Of a DNA stretch of 38,417 nt, positions 1 to 8,146 are shown piece after piece (within the stretch, counting starts at the first letter, position 1; every line of letters starts with the position of its first letter). Origin of the DNA: Antarctobacter aquimaris. Lineage in GTDB: Bacteria > Pseudomonadota > Alphaproteobacteria > Rhodobacterales > Rhodobacteraceae. The stretch is from NCBI RefSeq assembly GCF_900184945.1, contig NZ_FXYF01000025.1, forward strand, positions 1-38,417, written 5' to 3'. The position numbers were made by a program, and so were the translations under genes. The notes beneath the pieces were generated by a model. It worked only from the letters and a program-made list of their open reading frames with translations, had not been told where the DNA came from and searched no databases.

Positions 1-48
1 AATGACATTCTTGGCGAGATCAATTCCGACTGTGCCAACTTCGAACAT
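1..48 (-). mobile_element. IS110-family transposase, N-terminal end (cut by window edge)
   Basis: Read on the minus strand from an ATG at 48, the 16 visible codons begin MFEVGTVGIDLAKN. This is the usual start of IS110-family (DEDD) transposases, and the D of GIDLAKN is the first acidic residue of the RuvC-like catalytic core. The rest lies outside the window, so intactness cannot be judged. The start codon directly follows a strong hairpin (49-119). A fragment of the same type, starting MGEV, lies at 30078-30199. Confidence 0.75.
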
Positions 49-119
49 GGATGGCTCCTCCAGTTGGGACAATGACACCCCATCATGGCGCAGCGCGACG
101 CCGGGAGCAGGAGCCATCC
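49..119 (-). ncRNA. IS110 leader hairpin, candidate bridge-RNA segment
   Basis: An 11-bp perfect inverted repeat (49-59 with 109-119) encloses a 49-nt loop and abuts the transposase start codon on the minus strand. The related IS110 remnant at 30.2 kb has a hairpin in the same place (30200-30277) with a different stem, also a 49-nt loop, and shared loop motifs GACACC and GCGAYGCCG (plus-strand sense). IS110 elements are known to encode a guide (bridge) RNA in the non-coding end upstream of the transposase. Assignment to that RNA is inference; a translational attenuator is the alternative. Confidence 0.5.
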
Positions 120-122
120 ACA

Positions 123-284
123 CCATCAATCGAGATGGCGTTCTCGAAGCTCAAGGCACACCTGCGACGGCACAAAGCCCGCACCTTCGACGCGCTTTTC
201 CAATCCGTCGCACAAACATGCGACCTCTTCCCGCCAAACGAGTGCCGAAACCTCTTCAAGGCTGCCGGTTATGTTGCAGATTAA
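123..284 (+). pseudogene. IS630-family transposase, C-terminal remnant
   Basis: The readable segment IEMAFSKLKAHLRR ... CDLFPPNECRNLFKAAGYVAD matches the C-terminal end of IS630-family DDE transposases, where the motif normally follows the last catalytic acidic residue (NPIEMAFSKLK). The N-terminal and central catalytic parts are absent, because the sequence runs directly into the IS110 leader. It is a dead fragment and part of the insertion-sequence pile-up next to nnrS. Confidence 0.75.
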
Positions 285-346
285 GTGGACGATGCTCGAG
301 TGTCGAACCAACCGGCCTGGCCGGCCGAGATACGATGGACGGCGTT

Positions 347-1579
347 TCAAAACACCCGAGGATGTTGGTATCGTCGCGGATCGTCCCGCCCAGCTACCCG
401 CGCGCTGAAAACCGGCCAGGGCACCGGACCTTGTAGTGCTGGGCAATAGGCCCAAAGGAACACCGCCCAACCCAGCATCCACATCGCCGCGGAAACGGTG
501 ATTGGATCAAATACCCCTTCTGGGGTGAACGGCGACGCCACCCGCGGCAAGGCCGCCAGCCATACCAGTGCAAATGCCGCAGCAAGGCCGCGGCCTGCAA
601 TCAGTTTGCGGTCATGCCGCACCATCGCCGCCCGCCCGGAAATCGCCAGAATCATTGATCCCATCGCGCCCATCGTCAGCGCGTGCAAAGCCGCGGTCTG
701 TGGCATCACGTCCGGGCGCAGCATTGCGACCCCCAGAAGGATCAGTCCGACGGGCACCCAGACCCACGCCAGATGCAGCATAAACAAAGCCGGATAGTGC
801 CGCGTGTGTCGTGAGTGCCAACCTATCATCCGAGCGCATTGCAAGATGCCTGCCAGAAGCAGACAAGCGCCCGCTGCCGCCTGTTGTCCGCCCATAGCCA
901 GCCCACCGCCAAGCACCGTTGCGGTTATCGCCAAGGCAGACAGCCCCCGACTGTCACGCATGTGCTGCGGACCAGCAGTATGTTGCAACCAACTGCGGGT
1001 GAAGGCGGGAACGGAGCGACCGCCGATGATGCTGATGAGAGTAGCGAAAAGCAGCACCATCCCCAAAGGGGCGGTCGATGCATCGAGGAGCCCGCGCATG
1101 TCGGCCAAAACGGCCGAATTCCCCAACATCAACGCGGCAATCCCCAGCACGGACCACAGTCGGGGCCAGGCACGCGCCGCGATCAACTGGCGCGCCACGA
1201 CCAGGGCCAGAAACCCGAAATACCCCAAAGCAAGGAGCAAAAGCAGGCCAAACGGCAAGATTTCGAACCAAAGAAACGCCAGTCGCGCCAAGACCCAAAG
1301 CAGGGTCAGCGCCCTCACGCACTGCGGCGAAACTGGCCCCGCGCCAGTCCAGCTTGGCAGGGCAGTCAGCAGGTACCCGCCAACTGCCGCGCCACCCATG
1401 CCAAACACCAGCTCATGCAGATGCCAATGCACCGTATCGGTGACCCAACCGTCTGGCAAAAGCCAAACCACAGGCGCAAGCAGCGCACTGAGGGCGGCAC
1501 AAAAGAAAAGCGGGCGGTGCGCAGCCTGCCAGAGCGAGTGGGACAAGGTGAAAAGGCCAGGCAGCAGGTGCATCGTCAT
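347..1579 (-). CDS. nnrS: NnrS family membrane protein (NO stress)
   Basis: A 410-residue polytopic membrane protein with about 12 hydrophobic segments. The N-terminal motif HWHLHELVFGMGGAAVGGY (His51, 53 and 55) is the NnrS signature; these histidines are candidate haem or metal ligands. NnrS proteins are inner-membrane haem/copper proteins that relieve nitric oxide toxicity and are usually under NnrR or NorR control near denitrification genes. The gene starts 1 bp after the TDT transporter stop on the same strand, so the two are probably co-transcribed. The last ~20 residues look unlike the family and may be read-through into insertion-sequence debris, so the native 3' end may be altered. 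Confidence 0.85.
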   Translation of the reverse strand: MTMHLLPGLFTLSHSLWQAAHRPLFFCAALSALLAPVVWLLPDGWVTDTVHWHLHELVFGMGGAAVGGYLLTALPSWTGAGPVSPQCVRALTLLWVLARLAFLWFEILPFGLLLLLALGYFGFLALVVARQLIAARAWPRLWSVLGIAALMLGNSAVLADMRGLLDASTAPLGMVLLFATLISIIGGRSVPAFTRSWLQHTAGPQHMRDSRGLSALAITATVLGGGLAMGGQQAAAGACLLLAGILQCARMIGWHSRHTRHYPALFMLHLAWVWVPVGLILLGVAMLRPDVMPQTAALHALTMGAMGSMILAISGRAAMVRHDRKLIAGRGLAAAFALVWLAALPRVASPFTPEGVFDPITVSAAMWMLGWAVFLWAYCPALQGPVPWPVFSARVAGRDDPRRYQHPRVF

Positions 1580-1580
1580 C

Positions 1581-2642
1581 TCACGACGGTCGCCGGGTCA
1601 GCTCCAACAGATATGCCCCGAAGGCCAGACTCCAGGTCCCCAGAGCAATCCATGAGAAAGCAGTCGACAGGGTCCCGAGGAAATGAAATCCCATTGCCTC
1701 ATCCATCCGGTTGGTGGCTACGGCATACATGCCCAATGGAAAGACCGCCCCCCAATAGAGCGGGTCATACCGCAGCGGAAAGCGCTTGTAGACATGCCGC
1801 CAAATTCCCAGAATCACCAACATCGGGATCCACCAGGTCCCTGTCGCCCAATAGAACACCGTAAATCCCTTGATGAAGGGCAGGATCGAATGCAGAAACC
1901 ATGCCTCTTGCGCATTTCGGATCAGGATTGACCCCGCGAGGGTTGAAATCGCCATCGCGCCCATGTTGATCCAGTAGGGTGGGGACAGGTCTCCGGGCGA
2001 AAACGAGAAAAACGTGTAGCGGTAGAAGATCAGCGACATCATCCAGATGTAGAGCATGCCGCCCCAGAGCCACATCGACAAAGCGAGAAAGTTCAGATCC
2101 AGGCGGTACGGCTGCTCGATCCGCGCCGCAAGCAGGGCGGCAAGAACCGCAATCGACTGGGTGGCCACAACAGCGAGCAGCCACGCGCCGTTGATCCCCT
2201 TGTCCAGCGTGGGTTTTTCGGCCTTGACCGTGAAAATCGTGAAAATGGTGTAGGTCAGGCCAAGCCACAGAGCCAATGCCGCGTACCAGAACACAAAGCC
2301 TGCGGTCGTCATCTGTAACAAGATGACGCATTCACCGCCCAGAATGCTCGACGCCGCCACCAAGGTAAAAAAGCCCGGCCCGCGCAGGTGGTCGGATACA
2401 TCCGCCAACATCGCGCGCGGATGTCGAACCAAACGCAGGATCGTCAGCCACCACAGGATCAGGTAAGCGAGCCCCGCGATCGCGAACAAGACCCGGGCCA
2501 CGACGGCGAACCCGATCTGGTTTGCCGCAAGCGAGACGATCCCGGTGGCCATGACCATCCCGAAATAGGCCGGTGAAAGCGCGGCAACATCGGGCCGCAT
2601 GAGCGCGGCGAGGCGCGTCGTGCTGGTCGGTTCCGTGGTCAT
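1581..2642 (-). CDS. TDT-family transporter (TehA/SLAC1-type)
   Basis: A 353-residue membrane protein with about ten hydrophobic helices. It begins LSPAYFGMVMATGIVSLA, the helix-1 motif of the tellurite-resistance/dicarboxylate transporter (TDT) family, which includes TehA and the SLAC1-like anion channels. A clear Shine-Dalgarno (GGAGG, 6 nt before the ATG at 2642) supports the start. It is followed at 1 bp by nnrS, and the 160 bp upstream separates it from the RIC gene, so it likely has its own promoter. The transported ion cannot be read from sequence; an anion is likely, and tellurite resistance as such is not implied. Confidence 0.8.
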   Translation of the reverse strand: MTTEPTSTTRLAALMRPDVAALSPAYFGMVMATGIVSLAANQIGFAVVARVLFAIAGLAYLILWWLTILRLVRHPRAMLADVSDHLRGPGFFTLVAASSILGGECVILLQMTTAGFVFWYAALALWLGLTYTIFTIFTVKAEKPTLDKGINGAWLLAVVATQSIAVLAALLAARIEQPYRLDLNFLALSMWLWGGMLYIWMMSLIFYRYTFFSFSPGDLSPPYWINMGAMAISTLAGSILIRNAQEAWFLHSILPFIKGFTVFYWATGTWWIPMLVILGIWRHVYKRFPLRYDPLYWGAVFPLGMYAVATNRMDEAMGFHFLGTLSTAFSWIALGTWSLAFGAYLLELTRRPS

Positions 2643-2728
2643 CGCATACCTCCGTGCCCAAACGGCAGTGCCAATTGCCTGACACCTCAGAACGAAGCCA
2701 CAACAGTAGCCGCGTTTGGAGCACCGAA

Positions 2729-2762
2729 GTCAGGCGTGTTCGATATCGCGTCCACGCCTGAC
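2729..2762. terminator. 10-bp perfect inverted repeat between RIC gene and TDT gene
   Basis: GTCAGGCGTG (2729-2738) is exactly complementary to CACGCCTGAC (2753-2762) across a 14-nt spacer. It lies about 40 bp beyond the RIC stop and about 90 bp upstream of the transporter start. There is no following T-run in either direction, so it is either a factor-dependent transcription stop or an operator; the sequence does not decide. Confidence 0.35.
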
Positions 2763-2791
2763 ATTCTTGGCCCGCCCGGATTGGTCAGGGG

Positions 2792-2816
2792 CTGCGCACC
2801 CTTCAGGCGTGCGCAG
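2792..2816 (-). terminator. Hairpin spanning the RIC stop codon
   Basis: CTGCGCAC (2792-2799) pairs perfectly with GTGCGCAG (2809-2816) across 9 nt, and the RIC stop codon (2803-2805) falls in the loop. It could stabilise the end of the ubiD-ubiX-ric transcript. No U-tract is seen, so it is not a textbook intrinsic terminator. Confidence 0.3.
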
Positions 2817-3468
2817 GTTCGAACCGTGCAAAAAGCACGGTGTTTTCCAGATGCATATGTGCCACCAGATCCTCGGAAAACTTGCGCAGCCCGGTGTAAA
2901 GCGCGGTCCAGGACCCACAGGCACCCTCGGGCAACGTCAGACCATGGGTCACATGCTCCAGCCCGGCAAGCAGGCGCGCTGTGTCCTCATGTTCATGCCG
3001 CATCTGAGCGATCGGATGCACTATCATCGGATTGCCGCCTTGCTTCATCAGCGGAAACAGCACCGCCTCTTCCTTGGCCATATGGGCGTCCAGATCATCA
3101 TGCAGGGCGATGAGTGCCTCGGACAGGCCAAGTGGCGCGTCCTCGTGATCACCATGCACCCGTTCGACCTTTTGCGCCAGAGGGATCAGCCATTCCAGTT
3201 CGGTGCGGTGCGTTTCGTGGTAACGCGTCAGGATATGGTCGATCAGGTCCGGGGTGGCTTCGGGTGCCTCGCGGCCCGCCGCGTCTGCGAGAGATTGCAG
3301 ATCGGCGATCAATCGGTCGGGCAGCAACCCGGCCTTCTGCGCCGCGGCGGACAATGAGGCATTGCCGCCACAACAAAAGTTGATGCCCTTGGAGCGGAAC
3401 AATTCCGCGGCACCGGGTAGTTCAGCGGCAACGGCGCCGACAGTCATGTCAGGGGTTAGTTCGGTCAT
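2803..3468 (-). CDS. Di-iron repair protein of Fe-S clusters (RIC/YtfE/ScdA/DnrN type)
   Basis: A 221-residue cytoplasmic protein with the two family parts. The N-terminal ScdA/DUF542-type domain has the GINFCCGGN motif (Cys32-Cys33). The C-terminal haemerythrin-like bundle has histidines and carboxylates in motifs such as HDDLDAHMAKEEAVLFP, HEHEDT and HMHLENTVLF that bind a non-haem di-iron centre. The family restores iron-sulphur clusters after NO or oxidative damage. The start is 1 bp past the ubiX stop, so it is probably the third gene of a ubiD-ubiX-ric unit. NO-stress repair matches the nearby nnrS. Confidence 0.9.
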   Translation of the reverse strand: MTELTPDMTVGAVAAELPGAAELFRSKGINFCCGGNASLSAAAQKAGLLPDRLIADLQSLADAAGREAPEATPDLIDHILTRYHETHRTELEWLIPLAQKVERVHGDHEDAPLGLSEALIALHDDLDAHMAKEEAVLFPLMKQGGNPMIVHPIAQMRHEHEDTARLLAGLEHVTHGLTLPEGACGSWTALYTGLRKFSEDLVAHMHLENTVLFARFEPAHA

Positions 3469-3469
3469 C

Positions 3470-4045
3470 TCAGTCTCCGATCAAAGCGCCCCAGGCGGCT
3501 GCCTGCGGCGGGGCGAGGCGCAACATGTCCACCGCGCGGGCGGCAATTTGTTGCGCAATTTCAAGGGCTGTCTGTGGGCGAAGGTAGAACGCGGGTACCG
3601 GAGGCAAAACCGTGCCTCCCATTTCCGTCACCGCCGTCATGTTGCGAAGATGGGCCAGCGTCAGCGGGGCTTCACGTGCGAGCAGGATCAAGGCCCGGCG
3701 CTCTTTGAGCTGCACTGAGGCGCTTCGGGTCAGCAGATTGTCATCCAGCCCGTGCGCGATAGCGGCAAGGCTGCGCATGGAACAGGGGGCCACGATCATC
3801 CCCGCGACCGGATACGATCCCGAGGCGATGGTTGCCCCCAATTCACGGATCGGATGCAGCCGCGTGGCAAGCGCGACAAGCTCTGCCTGCGCGCCCGGAC
3901 CGATCTCAAGCTCCAGCGTGCGCTCCGCCATGGGCGACAGGGTCAAATCGATCTCGACGCCGATGCGTGCCAGCATCCGGGCGCATTCCAGTGCCAGAAT
4001 GGCGCCCGATGCCCCCGACACGCCAAGGATAACCCGCGCGGTCAT
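3470..4045 (-). CDS. ubiX: UbiX flavin prenyltransferase
   Basis: A 191-residue flavoprotein of the UbiX/Pad1 family, which prenylates FMN to make the prFMN cofactor needed by UbiD decarboxylases. It opens with VILGVSGASGAILALE, the flavin-binding loop, and contains the APCSMRSLAAIAHGLDDNL motif typical of the family. The ATG at 4045 overlaps the ubiD stop (ATGA), indicating translational coupling; a longer upstream reading of this frame lies antisense-like within ubiD and is not coding. The pair supplies the C1 decarboxylation step of ubiquinone synthesis. Confidence 0.92.
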   Translation of the reverse strand: MTARVILGVSGASGAILALECARMLARIGVEIDLTLSPMAERTLELEIGPGAQAELVALATRLHPIRELGATIASGSYPVAGMIVAPCSMRSLAAIAHGLDDNLLTRSASVQLKERRALILLAREAPLTLAHLRNMTAVTEMGGTVLPPVPAFYLRPQTALEIAQQIAARAVDMLRLAPPQAAAWGALIGD

Positions 4046-5550
4046 CGCGCACCCGGCGAATAACGTGCCAGAAGATCGGCGGCAAAAGCCTCGTGCTGCG
4101 GGTTCAATGTCATGACTTGCCCCCAATCGCGCACGGTTTCCGTGCCTATCTTGGTGGTGGCATCGATACCGATCTTGCCAGCCAAACCCTCTCGCGGACT
4201 GGCGAAATCCAGATAATCCATCGGCGTGTTGTCCAGCACCATGACATCGCGGGCCGGGTCCATTCTGGTGGCAAGCGCCCAGGCAATGTCGTCCCAGTTG
4301 CGGGCGTCGATATCGGCATCGACCACGATCAGCATCTTGGTATAGCTGAACTGCGCCAGCATCCCCCACAAGGCCATCATCACGCGCCGTGCCTGCCCTG
4401 GATAGCGCTTGTCAATGCTGACCACGGCCATCCGATATGAACAGGCGGCGGGCGGCAACCACAGATCGCGCACCTCGGGGATTTGGGCGCGGATCACCGG
4501 CAGCGCCAGATCATTGAACACCTCGCCGATCACCGAAGGCTCATCCGGCGGTCGGCCGGTGATGGTGGACAAATACAGGGGGTCCTGGCGGTGCGTGATT
4601 GCAGAAATGCGCATCACCGGGAAACTCTCGACAGAATTATAGTAGCCAGTATGGTCACCAAACGGGCCTTCGGGGGCGGTCTCATCGGGGTGAACCCAGC
4701 CTTCCAACATGATCTCGGCATTGGCTGGCACCAGCAGAGGCACGGTGCGGGCCGGCACCAGTTCCGCCCGCGCACCGCGCAACACGCCGGAAAAAGTGAT
4801 CTCGGACACCGTCTCCGGCAGCGGAAGGGCGGCCGAAAGCAGCATGGCCGGATCGGCCCCGAGGGCAATCGCCACGGGCATCGGCTCGCGCGCCTTCGCC
4901 CAGGATCGCGCATGTGCCGCGCCGCCGCGATGCGCCAGCCAACGCAGGATCAGCCGATCTGGCCCGAGCACCTGCGCGCGATAAACCCCCAGATTATAGC
5001 GCACCACCTGCGCCGCTTCGCTGCCGAAAGGGCGTGTCACAACCACGGGCCAGGTAATCAGCGGCCCCGCATCGCCGGGCCAGGGCGTTTGCACCGGCAG
5101 TTTCAACAAATCGGGTGCAGCATCGACTTGCTGCACCGTTGCGCGCCGCACCGTGTGCGGTCGGGTCATCAGGGCTGCGCGCAGCATCGGCCATCTTGAC
5201 CACGCATCCCGCATTCCTTCGACTGGTGCGGGGCTGCGCAGGGAAGCCAGAAATTCGCCAAGATCGGGAATCTGATCACGGGTCAATCCCAACCCTGCGG
5301 CAACCCTTTCCTGGGTTCCGAACAGGTTCGCCACCACCGGCATTCTGGCCCGCGTACCGTCTTGACGCGTGGCGGCATCAAACCGCAACACCGGCCCAGC
5401 CTGGCGCAAAGCCGCCACCTGGACTGCTGTCATTTCGTGCTGCAACCTGACCGGGTCATTAATGCGCACAAGATCGCCCTGCGCCTCGGCCCAGCCCAGA
5501 AAAGCGCGCAAATCGGCGAAGTTGGGCAAAGAACGGATTGTGGCCTCCAT
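4042..5550 (-). CDS. ubiD: UbiD family prFMN-dependent decarboxylase
   Basis: A 502-residue protein matching the 3-octaprenyl-4-hydroxybenzoate decarboxylase family, which uses prenylated FMN from UbiX. Family signatures are visible: EGPFGDHTGYY in the centre, the STITGRPP segment, and the metal/active-site stretch DADIDARNWDDIAWAL near the C-terminus. The ATG at 5550 is chosen; an in-frame GTG at 5556 is possible. It is the first gene of the leftward unit ubiD-ubiX-ric and faces ubiT across a 121-bp gap holding an FNR-like box. Other UbiD substrates are possible in principle, but the ubiTUV context argues for ubiquinone. Confidence 0.9.
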   Translation of the reverse strand: MEATIRSLPNFADLRAFLGWAEAQGDLVRINDPVRLQHEMTAVQVAALRQAGPVLRFDAATRQDGTRARMPVVANLFGTQERVAAGLGLTRDQIPDLGEFLASLRSPAPVEGMRDAWSRWPMLRAALMTRPHTVRRATVQQVDAAPDLLKLPVQTPWPGDAGPLITWPVVVTRPFGSEAAQVVRYNLGVYRAQVLGPDRLILRWLAHRGGAAHARSWAKAREPMPVAIALGADPAMLLSAALPLPETVSEITFSGVLRGARAELVPARTVPLLVPANAEIMLEGWVHPDETAPEGPFGDHTGYYNSVESFPVMRISAITHRQDPLYLSTITGRPPDEPSVIGEVFNDLALPVIRAQIPEVRDLWLPPAACSYRMAVVSIDKRYPGQARRVMMALWGMLAQFSYTKMLIVVDADIDARNWDDIAWALATRMDPARDVMVLDNTPMDYLDFASPREGLAGKIGIDATTKIGTETVRDWGQVMTLNPQHEAFAADLLARYSPGAR

Positions 5551-5602
5551 CGGCACAGCACCTGCGCTTTGTGACCGATAGCAGCCCTGAATCGGCCACG
5601 AC

Positions 5603-5616
5603 TTGATTTATGTCAG
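5603..5616. promoter_or_regulatory. FNR/Dnr-like box between ubiD and ubiT
   Basis: TTGAT-TTAT-GTCAG has one perfect FNR half-site and one half-site keeping the TGAC core on the opposite strand. Its centre is about 60 bp from the ubiD start and about 62 bp from the ubiT start. -10-like hexamers lie near 5636-5641 (plus) and around 5574-5580 (minus), about 30 bp from the centre, as in class II FNR-type promoters. Control of both operons by an FNR, Dnr or NnrR-type regulator under low oxygen or NO is inferred. Confidence 0.55.
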
Positions 5617-5671
5617 TTCGGCAGCGCAAAGCCTCTACTAGGGTGGCGCCATCGCCTTGGCCGAGGACATG

Positions 5672-6220
5672 ATGACGACCCCAGAATTGCCACGCCTGCC
5701 ACTCACTTTGACATGGGCCGCAAGGCCGCTGCCGCTTGCGCCGCTCAGCCTTGTGCTGACCAGGCTGGCGCGGCAATTGATGCGGCGCCACCCGGGCTTG
5801 CAGCGGCGCCTCGGACCCCATGTGAACAGCCGGTTCCTGCTGGATCTGACCGATATGCCCTTCCTGTTGCTGCTCGAACCCGGCACCTCGGCTCCGCGCG
5901 TGACTGCCCATCCGCGCAGCCGCCCCCCGGCTCACGATGCCAGTATCGTCGGCCTGACGGCGGCGTTTCTGGGCATGATGCACGGCAGCCTTGACGGCGA
6001 CGCGCTGTTCTTTTCACGCGACCTGGCGATTGGGGGCGACACGGCGGCGGGCCTGGCGTTGCGAAATGCCATTGATGATGCCGAACTTGATCTCACGGCG
6101 GAGTTGGGCATTCTCGTCAAACCGCTCGCGCCGCTTCTTGCACACGTGTTGCCAATGGCTGAGCGCTTCAGCGGCCTCGCGCTTCACCGCATGGACATGC
6201 CAGCCGGAGCGCCGAAATGA
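5672..6220 (+). CDS. ubiT: UbiT, SCP2-fold accessory factor for O2-independent ubiquinone synthesis
   Basis: About 182 residues with the small SCP2 sterol-carrier fold typical of UbiT (YhbT), the lipid-binding protein that with UbiU and UbiV makes ubiquinone without oxygen. The N-terminus has the PLPLAPLSLVLTRL-type amphipathic start, and the C-terminal region contains the family pattern GD..A.G.ALRNAIDDAELD. The ATG at 5672 has GAGGA 4 nt upstream; ATG 5669 and TTG 5657 are alternatives in frame. It overlaps ubiU by ATGA. Identity rests mainly on fold-like pattern plus the adjacent ubiU/ubiV. Confidence 0.85.
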   Translation: MTTPELPRLPLTLTWAARPLPLAPLSLVLTRLARQLMRRHPGLQRRLGPHVNSRFLLDLTDMPFLLLLEPGTSAPRVTAHPRSRPPAHDASIVGLTAAFLGMMHGSLDGDALFFSRDLAIGGDTAAGLALRNAIDDAELDLTAELGILVKPLAPLLAHVLPMAERFSGLALHRMDMPAGAPK

Positions 6221-7197
6221 TGGAACTGGTATGCCCCGCAGGCACCCCCGCCGCCCTGCGCGCCGCTGTCGAGGCTGGCGCGCAAACGATCTATTGCGGC
6301 TTTGCCGATGAAACCAACGCCCGCAACTTCCCCGGCCTCAATTTTGACCGCGACGAAATGGCTGCGGGCGTCGCATTCGCCCATGCACGCGGCAGCAAGG
6401 TTCTGGTTGCGATCAACACCTTTCCACAGGCTGGCGCCGAAGCGATCTGGCACCGCGCGATTGCTGACGCCGAAACGTCGGGCGCCGATGCGGTGATCCT
6501 TGCCGATATCGGGCTTCTGGCCCATGCCGCCGAGAACCACCCCGGCCTGCGGCGCCATCTGTCGGTGCAGGCCGCCGCCGCAAACCCGGACGTGATCAAT
6601 TTCTACGCCGAAGCCTTCGGGATCAAACGCGTGGTTCTGCCCCGCGTTCTGACGGTTGACGAAATTGCCGCGATAAACCGCGAGATCGACGTGGAAACCG
6701 AGGTTTTCGTCTTTGGCGGACTATGCGTGATGGCCGAGGGGCGCTGCTCGCTGTCCTCCTATGCCACGGGCAGATCGCCGAACATGAATGGCGTCTGCTC
6801 CCCCGCCAGCCATGTTGCCTACACCGAGGAGCCCGGAGGTCTTACGGCCCGGCTTGGCGGCTTTACCATCCACCGCACCGCCAGGGATCAGCCGGCCCCA
6901 TACCCAACCTTGTGCAAGGGCTGTTTCACGTCGGGCGATCAGACCGGGCATGTGTTCGAAGACGCGGTCAGCCTTGACGCAACCCAGTTGATCCCGGCCT
7001 TGGCGCGGGCAGGCGTCACCGCCCTGAAAATCGAGGGCCGCCAGCGCAGCCGCGCCTATGTGGCCGAAGTCGTGCGCAGCTTTCGTGCCGCACTGGAGGC
7101 CCATGCCGCCGGACGCCCGATGCCCCAAGCTGCGCTCGCCAAACTGTCCGAAGGCCAAGCCGCAACCACCGGCGCCTACGCCAAGACCTGGAGATAG
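6217..7197 (+). CDS. ubiU: UbiU, U32-peptidase-like 4Fe-4S protein of anaerobic ubiquinone hydroxylation
   Basis: A 326-residue member of the U32 peptidase family. Its four cluster cysteines fit the E. coli UbiU pattern: Cys170, Cys177, Cys194 and Cys233, each offset by one from E. coli, in motifs GGLCVMAEGRCSLSSY, NGVCSPA and LCKGCF. UbiU forms a heterodimer with UbiV and carries a 4Fe-4S cluster needed for oxygen-independent hydroxylation of the ubiquinone ring. It starts inside the ubiT stop and is followed by ubiV after 1 bp, so the three are translationally coupled. Confidence 0.93.
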   Translation: MMELVCPAGTPAALRAAVEAGAQTIYCGFADETNARNFPGLNFDRDEMAAGVAFAHARGSKVLVAINTFPQAGAEAIWHRAIADAETSGADAVILADIGLLAHAAENHPGLRRHLSVQAAAANPDVINFYAEAFGIKRVVLPRVLTVDEIAAINREIDVETEVFVFGGLCVMAEGRCSLSSYATGRSPNMNGVCSPASHVAYTEEPGGLTARLGGFTIHRTARDQPAPYPTLCKGCFTSGDQTGHVFEDAVSLDATQLIPALARAGVTALKIEGRQRSRAYVAEVVRSFRAALEAHAAGRPMPQAALAKLSEGQAATTGAYAKTWR

Positions 7198-7198
7198 G

Positions 7199-8146
7199 AT
7201 GCCCAACACCATGGATCTGACCGTCGGCCCCAACCAGTTCTTCTGGGACGCATCGACGGTGCGCCGTTTCTACCAAAGCCTCGCCAACGCTCCGATATCG
7301 CGCGTGGTTTTGGGGGAACTCGTCTGCTCAAAGCGTCTGCCCTTTTGGCAGGATGAGATTGCCCCGGCGGTCGAGTGCCTGACAGAAGCGGGCAAATCGG
7401 TTGCGCTGACCAGCCTTGCACTGATCACCTTGAAACGCGAACGCAAGGCCACCGCGGCGCTGGCGGAGATCGGCCTGCTGATCGAGGTGAACGATCTGAC
7501 CGCTTTGCACTCCTTGCCGAAGGGTCTGGCGTTTTGGGTCGGTCCGCTGATCAATGTCTATAATGAGGGCACGCTGCGCTGGCTGGTGCAGCGCGGGGCC
7601 ACGCGGATCTGCCTGCCGCCCGAATTGCCGCTCGATTCGGTCGCTACCTTGGCACGGCTGGGCCGCGAGCTAGGTGTTGCGATCGAGGTTTGGGGGCATG
7701 GCCGCCTGCCGCTGGCAATTTCTGGCCGGTGCTATCATGCGCGCCTGCATGATCATGCCAAGGACAGCTGCCAGTTCGTCTGCGGGCTGGACCCGGATGG
7801 CCGCGATGTCGAAACGCTGGACGGCCAGGATTTCCTGGCGGTCAATGGGGTGCAAACGCTCAGCCAAAGCACCGCCAGCATGGCCCACCAGATTGAGGCG
7901 CTGGGCGAGGCCGGCGTCATCTCGCTGCGCCTTTCGCCACAAAGTGGCGATTTTTCCGGCATTTGCGACGCCTATGCGCGGCGCATTTCCGGTCAAATCA
8001 CGGGCGACGATCTTGCGAAGGCTCTAACCCCACAAGTGCCCGGCGGGCGGTTGTCAGACGGGTTTCTGCGCGGCCCGTTTGGCGCAGATTGGTCAGGCGC
8101 CGAGACCGCGCCCGCTGGCGTGGAAAGGAACCGCCATGTCCTGTGA
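7199..8146 (+). CDS. ubiV: UbiV, partner of UbiU in anaerobic ubiquinone synthesis
   Basis: A 315-residue U32-family protein beginning MDLTVGPNQFFWD after a short MPNT leader. Cys43, Cys178, Cys191 and Cys195 reproduce the spacing of the UbiV 4Fe-4S ligands (one N-terminal Cys, then C-x12-C-x3-C). The ATG at 7199 is 1 bp past the ubiU stop; the frame stays open upstream but that part lies inside ubiU. Its end overlaps the yjjI start by 11 bp. It acts with UbiU and UbiT. Confidence 0.92.
   Translation: MPNTMDLTVGPNQFFWDASTVRRFYQSLANAPISRVVLGELVCSKRLPFWQDEIAPAVECLTEAGKSVALTSLALITLKRERKATAALAEIGLLIEVNDLTALHSLPKGLAFWVGPLINVYNEGTLRWLVQRGATRICLPPELPLDSVATLARLGRELGVAIEVWGHGRLPLAISGRCYHARLHDHAKDSCQFVCGLDPDGRDVETLDGQDFLAVNGVQTLSQSTASMAHQIEALGEAGVISLRLSPQSGDFSGICDAYARRISGQITGDDLAKALTPQVPGGRLSDGFLRGPFGADWSGAETAPAGVERNRHVL

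Noticed and set aside
804-1864. Plus-strand open frames opposite nnrS and the TDT gene
   Set aside because: They are low-complexity Arg/Gln/Pro-rich shadows of membrane-protein genes.
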